From Candidatus Thalassolituus haligoni (lineage in GTDB: Bacteria > Pseudomonadota > Gammaproteobacteria > Pseudomonadales > Oceanobacteraceae), in assembly GCF_041222825.1 (NCBI RefSeq), contig NZ_CP139482.1:2890001-2954000 (forward strand): a DNA stretch of 64,000 bases, in the 5' to 3' direction. Each line of letters opens with the position of its first letter. The stretch's first letter is position 1. A program made the translations under genes and the position numbers. Below are positions 8,989 to 17,728 of this stretch, piece after piece. Under the pieces are notes generated by a model. It ran no database searches. It worked only from the letters and a program-made list of their open reading frames with translations, and was not told the DNA's origin.

Positions 8989-10533
8989 CTAGTCTATATG
9001 GTAACGCGGCCAGACCAGACTGAACCTGGCTCCCCCCAGTTGCTCACTGCGACCCACAATGGCGCGTCCACCGTGCCAATAAGCAATACGTCGGACAATT
9101 GACAACCCCAAACCATAACCACCAGAGCTGCGAGTACGACTGTCATCCAGGCGAGCAAATGCAACAAACACCCTCGACCACTGCTCTTCTGGAATACCAG
9201 GGCCATCGTCCTCCACATCAATCCGACAGGTATCCACCGCCACGCTGCAACTCACCTGAACACGGGAGCTGGCATAACGACAGGCATTACCAACCAGATT
9301 CTGTACCGCCCGATGGATATACCTTGGCTCTACCTCTGCCAAACTATCGTGCAATCGTTCACTTTCCAGAAAGCGCACCTCTATCTGCCCCGAGGGCCGG
9401 GCTTCTGCCGCCACTTGGCGAGCGATATCGGTCAACTCCACTTCCTGGAATTCGAGCAAGGGCCCGCCCTCTTCCAGGCGGGCATAAGTCAGGATTTCAT
9501 CAATCAGCTGATCCAGCTCCTGAATATCCGCATCCATTCCCCGTATCTGGTTTTTCAGATGCGGGTCTTCAACTTCATCTTCAATGATTTGCAAGCCAAA
9601 CCGCAACCGGGCAACCGGCGTCCTCAACTCATGGGATACCGCATGCAACATCTCCCGCTGAATCCCGATCAAGCGCTGAATATGTTCCGCCATCTTGTTA
9701 AAAGAGTTACCCAGACGATTGACCGGATCCATGCCGGTCACCGCGATACGCGCAGACAGATGCCCCTGTGCCAGGCGGCCAGTCACCTGATCCAGATCTC
9801 GCAAACCGGATTCCATCGTCGTAACCAACCAGAAGACCACCAGCGCAAACACTAAAACAGCAATCAAGCCGAGGACAACCCAGACGTGATAAGGCGTCTC
9901 ATGGGGAGCCGTGAACGGGCCAATCAGTAAATGGTGATAATCCCCCAATGGCACATCGACCAGCCGGGTAGCGACGGGATATATCGGTGCGATACGCATG
10001 ATGGTAAGCCGTACCGGAACAGCCAGCTGCACGGCCAACCATTCCGCATAGACGTCGCCATCCATTCCCGACACCAGAAAATGATGTCGAACCAGCTCGG
10101 TAAACTGTGACCAGGCCAGTTCTGCGTTGGCATTAAAATGGAAGGTAGCAACACTGTTTGAGACAGTGAGGGGGGTGGCATCAACATCGAACAAGTCCTC
10201 TGCAGCACGACTCTCGACATCCTCCAGCAAACTAAGCCGCAGACTGGAATTATCAAGGGAGACGACAACCTGGCCTTGAGACAAACGATAACGTTGATGA
10301 CTGTTCATCTGCGCCAGATCAGACTGATCAATCCAGGCCTGCTCCAGCGTCTGGCGAAAACGTATCCCAGACTCGCCAGCATTCAAGACCTGCAGCGCAC
10401 GGCCAAGATCCCGCTCCCAGTATTCATGGTAACGAATATGATGAATAAGATTCAGCGACAGAAAACAGAAAACAGTAATGCCGACAATAGCCAGTATCAG
10501 CGCGCCATACACCCGCAGGAAAATGCCACTCAT
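8989..10533 (-). CDS. rstB: RstB-like sensor histidine kinase
   Basis: A 514-residue membrane kinase: an N-terminal membrane segment (residues ~5-28), a periplasmic sensor part of about 200 residues, a second membrane segment (HVWVVLGLIAVLVFALVVFW), HAMP domain (SGLRDLDQVTGRLAQGHLSA), the phospho-acceptor box HAVSHELRTPVARLRFGL, and an ATPase domain with NLVGNACRYA, DDGPGIPEEQW and GYGLGLSIVRR. The H-box and HAMP resemble RstB, though this protein is longer than E. coli RstB (433) because of its sensor domain. The response-regulator gene lies 139 bases upstream on the same strand, so the pair is probably one operon. The stimulus is unknown. Confidence 0.88.
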   Translation of the reverse strand: MSGIFLRVYGALILAIVGITVFCFLSLNLIHHIRYHEYWERDLGRALQVLNAGESGIRFRQTLEQAWIDQSDLAQMNSHQRYRLSQGQVVVSLDNSSLRLSLLEDVESRAAEDLFDVDATPLTVSNSVATFHFNANAELAWSQFTELVRHHFLVSGMDGDVYAEWLAVQLAVPVRLTIMRIAPIYPVATRLVDVPLGDYHHLLIGPFTAPHETPYHVWVVLGLIAVLVFALVVFWLVTTMESGLRDLDQVTGRLAQGHLSARIAVTGMDPVNRLGNSFNKMAEHIQRLIGIQREMLHAVSHELRTPVARLRFGLQIIEDEVEDPHLKNQIRGMDADIQELDQLIDEILTYARLEEGGPLLEFQEVELTDIARQVAAEARPSGQIEVRFLESERLHDSLAEVEPRYIHRAVQNLVGNACRYASSRVQVSCSVAVDTCRIDVEDDGPGIPEEQWSRVFVAFARLDDSRTRSSGGYGLGLSIVRRIAYWHGGRAIVGRSEQLGGARFSLVWPRYHID

Positions 10534-10672
10534 CGATAACCTGCCAACCGCTCACAGTACTGTGAACCCTGATTATCCAGTTTATTTCTGAATCTGCACC
10601 GCTTCGAGACGATACCGCACGCGTGTCGAATAGGTTGCCGCAGGGACGCCATTGCCAGCAATGGCAACCCCA

Positions 10673-11413
10673 TTACAGCTCCTTCACAAACAGATACCCC
10701 TTACTGCGCACCGTTTTGATTCGACGGGGATTCATCGGATCATCACCCACCTTGGGACGAATACGAGATACTCTTACGTCAATCGAACGATCCTGACCAT
10801 CGTATTCGATGCCGCGTAACTGATGGAAAATTTCCTCTCGTGTCAACACTCGCCCGGCACTGTTACACAACAGCCAGAGCAGATCGAACTCGGCACTGGT
10901 CAAATCAATGCTGCGCCCTTCAAGCCAGGCTTCCCGCATGGCGCTGTCAACCACCAGATTACCGAACGTCAGACGATTTTCCTGGTTGGACTCTTCACTG
11001 ACCACCTCCACCACATCACGAACCCGGCGTAACAAGGCCCGGATTCTGGCCAGTAACACTCGTGGCCGTACCGGTTTGGCGACGTAATCATCAGCCCCCA
11101 TTTCCAGACCCAGCACCTGATCCAGATCCTCGGTTCGGGCTGTCAGCATCAGAATCGGCCCACGGTAATGAGGGCGTACCAGCCGACAAACGGCCAGGCC
11201 ATCTTCACCCGGCAGCATCAAATCAAGCACCACCAGATCCGGCTGTTCCGTCTTGATCCGGTCAATCGCCCGGGCACCATCACCTTCGATAGCCACACTC
11301 AGACCATTACTTTCCAGATAATCCTTGGTCAGGGCAGCCAGTCGTTCGTCATCTTCAACAATCAGGATGCGCCAGTTTTCATCCGAGTCATGTGCCATTT
11401 CTACGTTTGCCAT
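10673..11413 (-). CDS. rstA: OmpR-family response regulator, RstA-like
   Basis: A 246-residue regulator: receiver domain with phospho-acceptor D64 in VVLDLMLPGEDG, acidic pocket EDD at 20-22, the conserved lysine in DDYVAKPVRP, then an OmpR-type winged helix ending RRIKTVRSKGYLFVKEL. It is the partner of the kinase encoded 139 bases downstream. ATG at 11413 is preceded by GGAGAG at 8-base spacing. The upstream region is shared with the divergent nrdA gene. Confidence 0.92.
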   Translation of the reverse strand: MANVEMAHDSDENWRILIVEDDERLAALTKDYLESNGLSVAIEGDGARAIDRIKTEQPDLVVLDLMLPGEDGLAVCRLVRPHYRGPILMLTARTEDLDQVLGLEMGADDYVAKPVRPRVLLARIRALLRRVRDVVEVVSEESNQENRLTFGNLVVDSAMREAWLEGRSIDLTSAEFDLLWLLCNSAGRVLTREEIFHQLRGIEYDGQDRSIDVRVSRIRPKVGDDPMNPRRIKTVRSKGYLFVKEL

Positions 11414-11736
11414 CCAATCAGCTCTCCAGCACCAGGGTTATGCTCGAAAACGCGTTGTTCATCCCAAATCCGATTGGCAGGCAGTTATCCAGGTAACCCG
11501 GCCGGACACAATCAGACGACTGTTTACTTTTTATTCACTTCTGAATCCTGTGACAGAAGTTGTTGTTCTAACCATAGACTGAAGCCTCCACAAATGCACA
11601 AAAACTTACCTGAGCACTCATGGCAACGGCATTTTAACCATCATCCAGCAACATACCAGCCACAATGCGGCCTTCAGCCAGATCCGCTGTAGCCGAGAAG
11701 CAAGGCCCTGACATTCACCCACATCTCATACACACC

Positions 11737-11745
11737 TTATCCACA
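11737..11745 (+). promoter_or_regulatory. Consensus DnaA box upstream of nrdA
   Basis: TTATCCACA is a perfect DnaA box. DnaA is known to act at the nrdAB promoter of E. coli, coupling nucleotide supply to replication. It lies 47 bases upstream of the first NrdR box. A single box only was found. Confidence 0.55.
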
Positions 11746-11783
11746 TCTTGACATACCGCCGTTGTCCGTTTTGGCAAGTGGCC

Positions 11784-11831
11784 ACACAACATATGGGGTT
11801 GAATCCCCCGCCAAGGCCCATTATCTTGTGC
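11784..11831 (+). promoter_or_regulatory. Pair of NrdR boxes, three helical turns apart
   Basis: Two 16-base NrdR-like palindromes: box 1 at 11784-11799 (ACACAACATATGGGGT) and box 2 at 11816-11831 (GCCCATTATCTTGTGC). Start-to-start distance is 32 bases, the spacing known for paired NrdR boxes. They are partly degenerate (each has one strong half: ACACAACAT in the first, TCTTGTG in the second). A promoter, TTGAAT at 11799-11804 and TATCTT at 11822-11827 with 17-base spacing, is covered by them, so bound NrdR would block RNA polymerase. Confidence 0.65.
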
Positions 11832-12156
11832 CGTTTCCAACCAGACCTGTGGAACACGCTGTATTACCATGCACCTTCAATCGCCCCATTCCTCAGGCCA
11901 GCTTGATGCTAATATCAGGCACACAATGTACGTTCAACACGAACAAGCCAAAAATCAGCTGCAACCCGGAAAACCGGGCTAATTGCAAACATTCATGGCT
12001 AATATTGAAACAAGCACACATCAGGATTCCCACCTTTGACCCATACTTGCTTGCATCCGGTTAGACAGGATCAGATGAGTAACGACAACTGGCAAAGGTT
12101 GGTGACTTTCAAGCATGGACGTGATCAGAATACCTTCGAGTACAGGCACAATTAAC

Positions 12157-14436
12157 ATGAATAGCGCTCTCAAAGTCAGTAAACGCGACGGTCGTCAGGA
12201 ACCGCTGGATCTCGATAAGATTCACAAGGTCGTCACCTGGGCTGCGGAGGGACTGAATAACGTCTCCGTATCCGAAGTTGAGCTTCGTGCCCATCTGCAA
12301 TTTTTCGATGGCATTCAGACCTCTGAAATACACGAGACCCTGATCAAGGCAGCTGCGGATCTGATTTCCGATCAAGCACCGGACTATCAGTACCTGGCTG
12401 CACGACTGAATATTTTTCACTTGCGCAAAAAAGCTTTTGGTCAGTATGAACCACCGGCATTACTGGATCATGTACGTAAACTGGTCGACAAAAAACGCTA
12501 CGACAGCCACCTGCTGGAAGACTACAGCGAAGCTGACTATGCCGAAATGGAGACATTCCTCGACCACAGTCGAGACCTCAATTTCAGCTATGCTGCCGTC
12601 AAGCAGCTGGAAGGCAAATACCTGGTGCAGAATCGCGTTACTGGTGAGGTATTTGAAAGTGCCCAGTTCCTGTACTTGCTGATTGCCGCCTGCCTGTTCA
12701 GCGGCTACGAGAAGGATCGTCGACTCGACTTCATCAAACGTTTCTACGATGCCGTTTCGACCTTCAAGTTGTCGTTACCAACCCCCATTATGGCTGGTGT
12801 ACGAACCCCCACACGCCAATTCAGTTCATGCGTGCTGATTGAAGCCGGTGACAGCCTCGATTCCATCAATGCCACCGCCAGCGCCATCATAAAATACGTA
12901 TCCCAGCGTGCCGGTATCGGCATTAACGGTGGTCGCATCCGTGCCCTGGGCAGCCCGATCCGCGGTGGCGAAGCCTTCCACACCGGTTGTATCCCGTTTT
13001 ACAAACACTTCCAGACGGCCGTTAAATCCTGCTCCCAGGGTGGCGTTCGTGGTGGTGCAGCCACCCTGTTCTACCCGATCTGGCATTACGAAGTCGAATC
13101 CCTGCTGGTATTGAAGAACAACCGGGGGGTAGAAGAAAACCGGGTACGTCATATCGACTACGGTGTGCAGATTAACAAACTGATGTACGAACGCCTGATC
13201 AAAAATGGCAACATCACCCTGTTCTCACCATCAGATGCTCCCGGCCTGTACGATGCCTTCTTTGAAGATCAGGAACGCTTCGAGCAGCTGTACAACAAGT
13301 ACGAGCAAGACGACAGCATTCGCAAGAAAACCATCAAGGCCGTCGACCTGTTCTCCAGCATGCTGCAGGAGCGCGCCAGTACTGGCCGCATTTACATCCA
13401 GAACGTTGACCACTGCAACACCCACAGTCCGTTTAATCCGAAAAAAGCACCGGTACGTCAGTCCAACCTCTGTCTGGAAATTGCCCTGCCGACCAAACCG
13501 TTAATGGACGTCAACGACGAAAACGGCGAAATCGCCCTTTGCACGCTGGCGGCTTTTAACCTCGGTATACTGAAAAACCTGGATGAACTGGAAGAACTGT
13601 CTGATCTGGTTGTTCGAGCCCTCGACAGCCTGCTCAGCTACCAGGATTATCCGGTGCCCGCCGCCGAAAGAGGCAGCCTGGGGCGTCGTACCCTGGGTGT
13701 CGGCGTCATCAACTATGCCTACTATCTGGCAAAAAACGGTGTCCGTTATTCCGACGGCTCCGCCAATGGCCTGACTCACAAAACCTTTGAAGCCATTCAG
13801 TACTGGCTGCTGCGCGCTTCCGTCAAACTGGCGCAAGAGCAAGGTGCCTGCCCGCTGTTTGAAGACACCACCTATGCCCAGGGTATCCTGCCAATCGACA
13901 GCTATAAGAAGGATATTGATACCTTCTGTGACGAGCCGCTGCACTACGACTGGGAAGCACTGCGTGCTGATATCAAGGAACATGGCTTGCGTAACTCGAC
14001 CCTCACCGCCCTGATGCCCTCGGAGACCTCCTCCCAGATCAGCAACGCGACGAACGGCATCGAGCCACCACGAGGCTATATCAGTGTCAAACAGAGCAAG
14101 GATGGTATTCTCAAACAGGTTGTGCCTGAGTACGAAACCCTGAAAGGAGCCTACGAACTGCTGTGGCAAATTCCCAGCAACCAGGGCTACCTGCAATTGG
14201 TTGGTATCATGCAGAAATTTGTCGACCAATCGATTTCCGCCAACACCAACTATGACCCGGCACGCTTCAGCGGTAACAAGGTTCCCATGCAACAACTGAT
14301 GCGCGATCTACTGATGGCCTATAAATTTGGCGTCAAAACCCTGTACTATCACAACACCCGTGACGGTATGGAAGATCCTCAGAAAGACGCGATCCAGGAA
14401 GACGACGACTGCGCTGGCGGAGCCTGCAAAATCTAG
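12157..14436 (+). CDS. nrdA: Class Ia ribonucleoside-diphosphate reductase, alpha subunit
   Basis: A 759-residue large subunit, nearly the length of E. coli NrdA (761) and very similar along its length. An N-terminal ATP cone (VSKRDGRQEPLDLDKIHKVV) provides allosteric control; SSCVLIEAGDSLDSI contains one active-site cysteine, QSNLCLEI holds the radical cysteine and partner glutamate, and the C-terminal tail ends CAGGACKI with the redox-relay cysteine pair. It reduces ribonucleotides to deoxyribonucleotides with NrdB. ATG 12157 is chosen because it aligns with the E. coli start; ATG 12115 would add 14 unrelated residues. It is of enterobacterial type rather than the long Pseudomonas type. Confidence 0.97.
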   Translation: MNSALKVSKRDGRQEPLDLDKIHKVVTWAAEGLNNVSVSEVELRAHLQFFDGIQTSEIHETLIKAAADLISDQAPDYQYLAARLNIFHLRKKAFGQYEPPALLDHVRKLVDKKRYDSHLLEDYSEADYAEMETFLDHSRDLNFSYAAVKQLEGKYLVQNRVTGEVFESAQFLYLLIAACLFSGYEKDRRLDFIKRFYDAVSTFKLSLPTPIMAGVRTPTRQFSSCVLIEAGDSLDSINATASAIIKYVSQRAGIGINGGRIRALGSPIRGGEAFHTGCIPFYKHFQTAVKSCSQGGVRGGAATLFYPIWHYEVESLLVLKNNRGVEENRVRHIDYGVQINKLMYERLIKNGNITLFSPSDAPGLYDAFFEDQERFEQLYNKYEQDDSIRKKTIKAVDLFSSMLQERASTGRIYIQNVDHCNTHSPFNPKKAPVRQSNLCLEIALPTKPLMDVNDENGEIALCTLAAFNLGILKNLDELEELSDLVVRALDSLLSYQDYPVPAAERGSLGRRTLGVGVINYAYYLAKNGVRYSDGSANGLTHKTFEAIQYWLLRASVKLAQEQGACPLFEDTTYAQGILPIDSYKKDIDTFCDEPLHYDWEALRADIKEHGLRNSTLTALMPSETSSQISNATNGIEPPRGYISVKQSKDGILKQVVPEYETLKGAYELLWQIPSNQGYLQLVGIMQKFVDQSISANTNYDPARFSGNKVPMQQLMRDLLMAYKFGVKTLYYHNTRDGMEDPQKDAIQEDDDCAGGACKI

Positions 14437-14453
14437 TACGACGCTGTCGTACT
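14435..14453 (+). other. Hairpin at the nrdA stop codon
   Basis: AGTACGAC-GCT-GTCGTACT forms an 8-base-pair stem that begins inside the nrdA TAG stop and is followed only by TTCT. It may weaken read-through to nrdB or mark an RNA processing site. A second perfect palindrome, GGCCGTATACGGCC, lies at 14578-14591, 19 bases before the nrdB start. Confidence 0.4.
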
Positions 14454-14610
14454 TTCTGCCGATACACTTTCTACCCATGTACAAGGCCGCTACAATCGAT
14501 CACCGATTGATGGTAGCGGCAGTAGCCCGCCGTGCAGGGATCGGCATGCGGGTCATCCCAACCCGAAGAATGACAACGGCCGTATACGGCCAGGCGAGAC
14601 GATACTGGCT

Positions 14611-15741
14611 ATGGCCTACACCACCTTCAACCGCAACGAATTTGACACCTTCTCACAGCCCATGTTTTTTGGCGAACATGTCAACGTTGCCCGCTACGAC
14701 CAACAAAAACACAAGATTTTTGAAAACCTGATCGAAAAACAACTGTCGTTTTTCTGGCGTCCAGAAGAAGTGGATCTGACCAACGATCGCAAGGATTTTC
14801 TCGACCTGCCGGAACACGAAAAACATATTTTCATCAGCAACCTGAAATATCAGACCTTGCTGGACTCGGTTCAGGGGCGCTCCCCCAACGTGGCTTTTTT
14901 GCCCGTGGTATCACTGCCGGAGCTGGAAACCTGGATCGAAACCTGGTCGTTCAGCGAAACCATTCACAGCCGCTCCTACACCCATATCGTCCGTAATATC
15001 GTCCCCAACCCGGCTGCTATTTTTGACGACATCACCCGTAATGAGCACATCACCCGCCGCGCCATTTCTGTCACCCGCTACTACGACAGTTTTATTGAGC
15101 TGAGTAACTACTACCAGCAACTGGGCGAAGGCAGTCACACCATCAACGGCCAAATCGTTGAGGTCAACATGCACGAACTCAAGCGTCGCCTGTATCTGAC
15201 GCTGGTTTCCGTCAACGTGCTGGAAGCCATCCGCTTTTACGTCAGCTTCGCCTGTTCATTTGCTTTTGCCGAACGTGCCAAGATGGAAGGTAATGCCAAA
15301 ATCATCAAACTGATTGCCCGTGATGAAGCGCTGCACCTCACCGGTACCCAGCATATGCTGCAGATTATTGCCCGTGGCCAGGATGATCCTGCCTTTGCCA
15401 ACATCGCCGAAGAGTGCAAGCCCGATGTGATTCGTATTTTTGCCGAAGCAGCGCAACAGGAAAAAGAATGGGCCGAATACCTGTTCAAGGACGGCTCCAT
15501 GATTGGTCTGAACAAGGACATTCTGTGCCAGTACGTTGAATACATCACCAACCAGCGTATTGCAGCCCTGGGATTTGACCGTATCTTTGACGCCCGCTCC
15601 AACCCGCTGCCCTGGATCAATTCCTGGCTCAACAGCGACAACGTCCAGGTTGCCCCGCAGGAATCTGAAATCAGTTCCTATCTGGTTGGTGCCCTCGACA
15701 GTGAAGTAGATACCAACGACCTCGGCGACTTCGATCTTTGA
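14611..15741 (+). CDS. nrdB: Class Ia ribonucleoside-diphosphate reductase, beta subunit
   Basis: A 376-residue small subunit, equal in length to E. coli NrdB. It begins [20 protein letters not shown] and shows [13 protein letters not shown] with diiron ligands, [16 protein letters not shown] with further ligands, and the C-terminal NrdA-binding peptide [12 protein letters not shown]. It carries the diiron-tyrosyl radical. It lies 174 bases after nrdA, with two palindromes between, and its TGA overlaps the ATG of the ferredoxin gene that probably maintains its iron centre. Confidence 0.97.
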   Translation: MAYTTFNRNEFDTFSQPMFFGEHVNVARYDQQKHKIFENLIEKQLSFFWRPEEVDLTNDRKDFLDLPEHEKHIFISNLKYQTLLDSVQGRSPNVAFLPVVSLPELETWIETWSFSETIHSRSYTHIVRNIVPNPAAIFDDITRNEHITRRAISVTRYYDSFIELSNYYQQLGEGSHTINGQIVEVNMHELKRRLYLTLVSVNVLEAIRFYVSFACSFAFAERAKMEGNAKIIKLIARDEALHLTGTQHMLQIIARGQDDPAFANIAEECKPDVIRIFAEAAQQEKEWAEYLFKDGSMIGLNKDILCQYVEYITNQRIAALGFDRIFDARSNPLPWINSWLNSDNVQVAPQESEISSYLVGALDSEVDTNDLGDFDL

Positions 15742-16235
15742 TGAGTCGTACAGATCTACGCCAGAGGCATGCCTCTGGCGCTCCCGCCAGCCAGCCGCAA
15801 CCTGCGTCAGCAGAAGACAACTTTGCGCTTGATGGCAATATTGAACAGCAACTCCCATTCGAACTCGAAGCACCGGTAGCCGAACCCGACAGCCGCGAGC
15901 AACAGGCCGAGTTGTACCTGCCTGAAAGCGACCCGGAACACCCGGAGCAAACGCCACAGCTGGAATTGGAAGGCATGGCACCGCCGGTCTTTGCCGTTGC
16001 CCTCAGTGATGGCCGCCAAGCCCGTTTTCAATACGCCAGCAATCTGCTGGAATCACTTGAAGCCCAACAGATTGATGTCCATTTCCAATGCCGGGAAGGT
16101 TATTGTGGCAGCTGTCGTGCCCGCTTGATCAGTGGCGAAGTGCATTACTCCAGTGATCCGATGGCTTGGCTGAATGACGGCGAAATTCTGCTATGTTGCT
16201 GCATCCCACGCAGTAACGTCACCATCCAGCTGTAA
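15741..16235 (+). CDS. yfaE: YfaE-like 2Fe-2S ferredoxin with an acidic N-terminal extension
   Basis: A 164-residue protein whose C-terminal ~83 residues match YfaE, the ferredoxin that maintains the NrdB diiron cofactor: QCREGYCGSCRARLISGEV gives cluster cysteines C117, C122 and C125, and GEILLCCCIP supplies the last ligand at about 152-154. E. coli YfaE is only 84 residues. The first ~80 residues here are an unusual proline-, glutamate- and glutamine-rich extension with no recognisable domain. The ATG overlaps the nrdB stop as TGATG or ATGAG, showing translational coupling; a start further inside (ATG near 15975) would give a YfaE-sized protein and cannot be excluded. Confidence 0.88.
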   Translation: MSRTDLRQRHASGAPASQPQPASAEDNFALDGNIEQQLPFELEAPVAEPDSREQQAELYLPESDPEHPEQTPQLELEGMAPPVFAVALSDGRQARFQYASNLLESLEAQQIDVHFQCREGYCGSCRARLISGEVHYSSDPMAWLNDGEILLCCCIPRSNVTIQL

Positions 16236-16276
16236 TACCCAGCAGTAACGAACCCAACGAGCATAAGGAGAGCAAC

Positions 16277-16759
16277 ATGAGCAGCGCACTTGTCTTACCG
16301 GAAGCAGGCACCCAGGCTCCAGCATTCACCACCCTGAATCAGCGTGGTGAAACCGTGTCACTCAGTGATTACCAGGGCAAGACCCTGATTCTCTATTTCT
16401 ATCCCAAAGCCATGACACCAGGCTGTACCACACAGGCCTGCGGACTGCGTGACAGCCAGGCTGAACTGGCTGCACACAACGCCGTCGCTGTCGGCATCAG
16501 CCCGGATGCCCCCGCTCGATTGCAAAAGTTTATTGATCGGGATCAGCTCAACTTCGATCTGCTATCCGATGAAGATCACCAGATTGCTGAAGCCTACGGC
16601 GTGTGGGGACTCAAGAAATTCATGGGCAAGGAATACATGGGGATTAACCGGATCACTTTTATTATCGGTGAAGACGGCCTGATCCAGCAGGTGATGCCCA
16701 AGGTGAAAACCAAAACTCACCACGACGACGTCATTGCGTTACTGGCAAGCCGCCCGTAA
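16277..16759 (+). CDS. bcp: Thioredoxin-dependent thiol peroxidase (Bcp/PrxQ)
   Basis: A 160-residue peroxiredoxin of the Bcp/PrxQ type. The peroxidatic C50 and resolving C55 lie in MTPGCTTQACGLRD; the thioredoxin fold continues with VVAVGISPDAP-like and GINRITFIIGEDG segments. It reduces hydrogen peroxide and organic peroxides with electrons from thioredoxin. AAGGAGAG lies six bases before the ATG. It follows the nrdB-ferredoxin genes by 41 bases and could share their transcript, which would link dNTP synthesis to peroxide defence. Confidence 0.93.
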   Translation: MSSALVLPEAGTQAPAFTTLNQRGETVSLSDYQGKTLILYFYPKAMTPGCTTQACGLRDSQAELAAHNAVAVGISPDAPARLQKFIDRDQLNFDLLSDEDHQIAEAYGVWGLKKFMGKEYMGINRITFIIGEDGLIQQVMPKVKTKTHHDDVIALLASRP

Positions 16760-16773
16760 GACACACGCATTCG

Positions 16774-16819
16774 TTCGCGCCTGTCCTGCTGTTCGATTGA
16801 ACCGCAGGACAGGCGCGAA
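16774..16819. repeat. 16-bp perfect inverted repeat downstream of bcp
   Basis: The arms at 16774-16789 and 16804-16819 are perfect complements (TTCGCGCCTGTCCTGC and its complement) around a 14-base loop. No T-run follows on either strand. It sits between convergent genes (bcp and the 16924-17157 gene), where it could act as a Rho-dependent or mRNA-stabilising element, or be a member of a dispersed palindrome family. Confidence 0.75.
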
Positions 16820-16923
16820 GGCATCTGAAAAATCGCAGTACATCTATCTCGAGTATTACGAAAATAAAAAACAAGGCAATCTTCGCACCGCAGTCATCCA
16901 ACCAAACAGGTGATCATCCCCTG

Positions 16924-17157
16924 TCAGACAAACTGCAGTTGCCCACGCACCTTGTAACAACTGCTGCTATTACAATAGATATAAATCAGCCGACTCTTGT
17001 CTAACGTTTCAATCAGATATAAATCGGTAAACTCCGGTGAGTATTCCATCTGCGTGGCATCAAGAATGCGACTGGCAAACCAATGCTCATGGGTACTGGC
17101 AGGTACTACCTGCAGCGCGCCCGATCCCAAAACCAGATAAGTCAGTATGGCCAACAT
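16924..17157 (-). CDS. Small hypothetical protein with N-terminal hydrophobic segment
   Basis: A 77-residue protein from the ATG at 17157. The start is supported by a strong AGGAGG ribosome binding site four bases upstream. It begins MLAILTYLVLGSGALQVVPA, a likely signal peptide or membrane anchor, and the remainder contains two cysteines (YCNSSSCYKV) in a C-x4-C arrangement that could form a disulfide outside the cytoplasm. It lies 163 bases downstream of the DUF2802 gene at the end of the chemotaxis cluster. No family is recognised. Confidence 0.5.
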   Translation of the reverse strand: MLAILTYLVLGSGALQVVPASTHEHWFASRILDATQMEYSPEFTDLYLIETLDKSRLIYIYCNSSSCYKVRGQLQFV

Positions 17158-17320
17158 GGTGCCTCCTGTCCCCTTTACGGGGTTGGTCGGGTAATAACTC
17201 ATCCCTGTCGACTTCACTTTCCTGTGAATATGCATTCCTGCGGTTCCGCTCCCCTGTTGTATTGATCAGTATCACTGGCAGCATACTGACGACATCAATT
17301 CGATTGCAATTGCCTTTTAA

Positions 17321-17710
17321 TTAATGAACACGCCCTTTCAAAGTCACCAACAGCTCCGCTTCCGCACGAGCCATACCACAATGATCCATTAGCTCTCCGG
17401 CACTGGCACCCAGGCTCACCAACCGGGCCGCCTGCTGATAAGAGGCTTCATCTCCGGGCGTAAACAGATTACGTTGTTCGGCCTCACCCAACCGTTGGGT
17501 CAAGTGACGAATTTTTTTGCCCATGCCCACCACGCTCTGATTCATGGCTTGCTGATTCTGTTGTAACAGCAGCAGTTGGCTGTGCTGGCTGGTGTAACCT
17601 TGCTGCAGCTGTACCAGCATCAAACGCAAGCGAGCTAATGCTACCAGTCCGATAACCAGTGCAACGGCAGCGGCCGACAATCCGGCCTGTTCAAGTGACA
17701 TAGGCAACAT
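17321..17710 (-). CDS. DUF2802 family membrane-anchored protein
   Basis: A 129-residue protein with one N-terminal membrane segment (about residues 10-26, AGLSAAAVALVIGLVAL), a glutamine-rich coiled-coil-like middle, and a small C-terminal domain EASYQQAARLVSLGASAGEL / HCGMARAEAELLVTLKG that is the DUF2802 signature. Genes of this family sit at the end of polar flagellar/chemotaxis clusters after cheW in Pseudomonas and relatives, as here. AAGGA precedes the ATG by seven bases. Its role is unknown. Confidence 0.8.
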   Translation of the reverse strand: MLPMSLEQAGLSAAAVALVIGLVALARLRLMLVQLQQGYTSQHSQLLLLQQNQQAMNQSVVGMGKKIRHLTQRLGEAEQRNLFTPGDEASYQQAARLVSLGASAGELMDHCGMARAEAELLVTLKGRVH

Positions 17711-17728
17711 GATGAATTCCTTCAGACC

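Larger units (their letters stand above)
11414..12156. other. Long divergent regulatory region between rstA and nrdA
   Basis: About 740 bases without a supported gene. It contains a DnaA box, a phased pair of NrdR boxes with a promoter between and over them, and a predicted nrdA leader of more than 300 bases. A 100-codon plus-strand frame from 11762 runs through the NrdR boxes and resembles no protein family. Confidence 0.6.

Noticed and set aside
11762..12064. 100-codon plus-strand frame upstream of nrdA
   Set aside because: It runs through the NrdR boxes, lacks a ribosome binding site and has no recognisable product.
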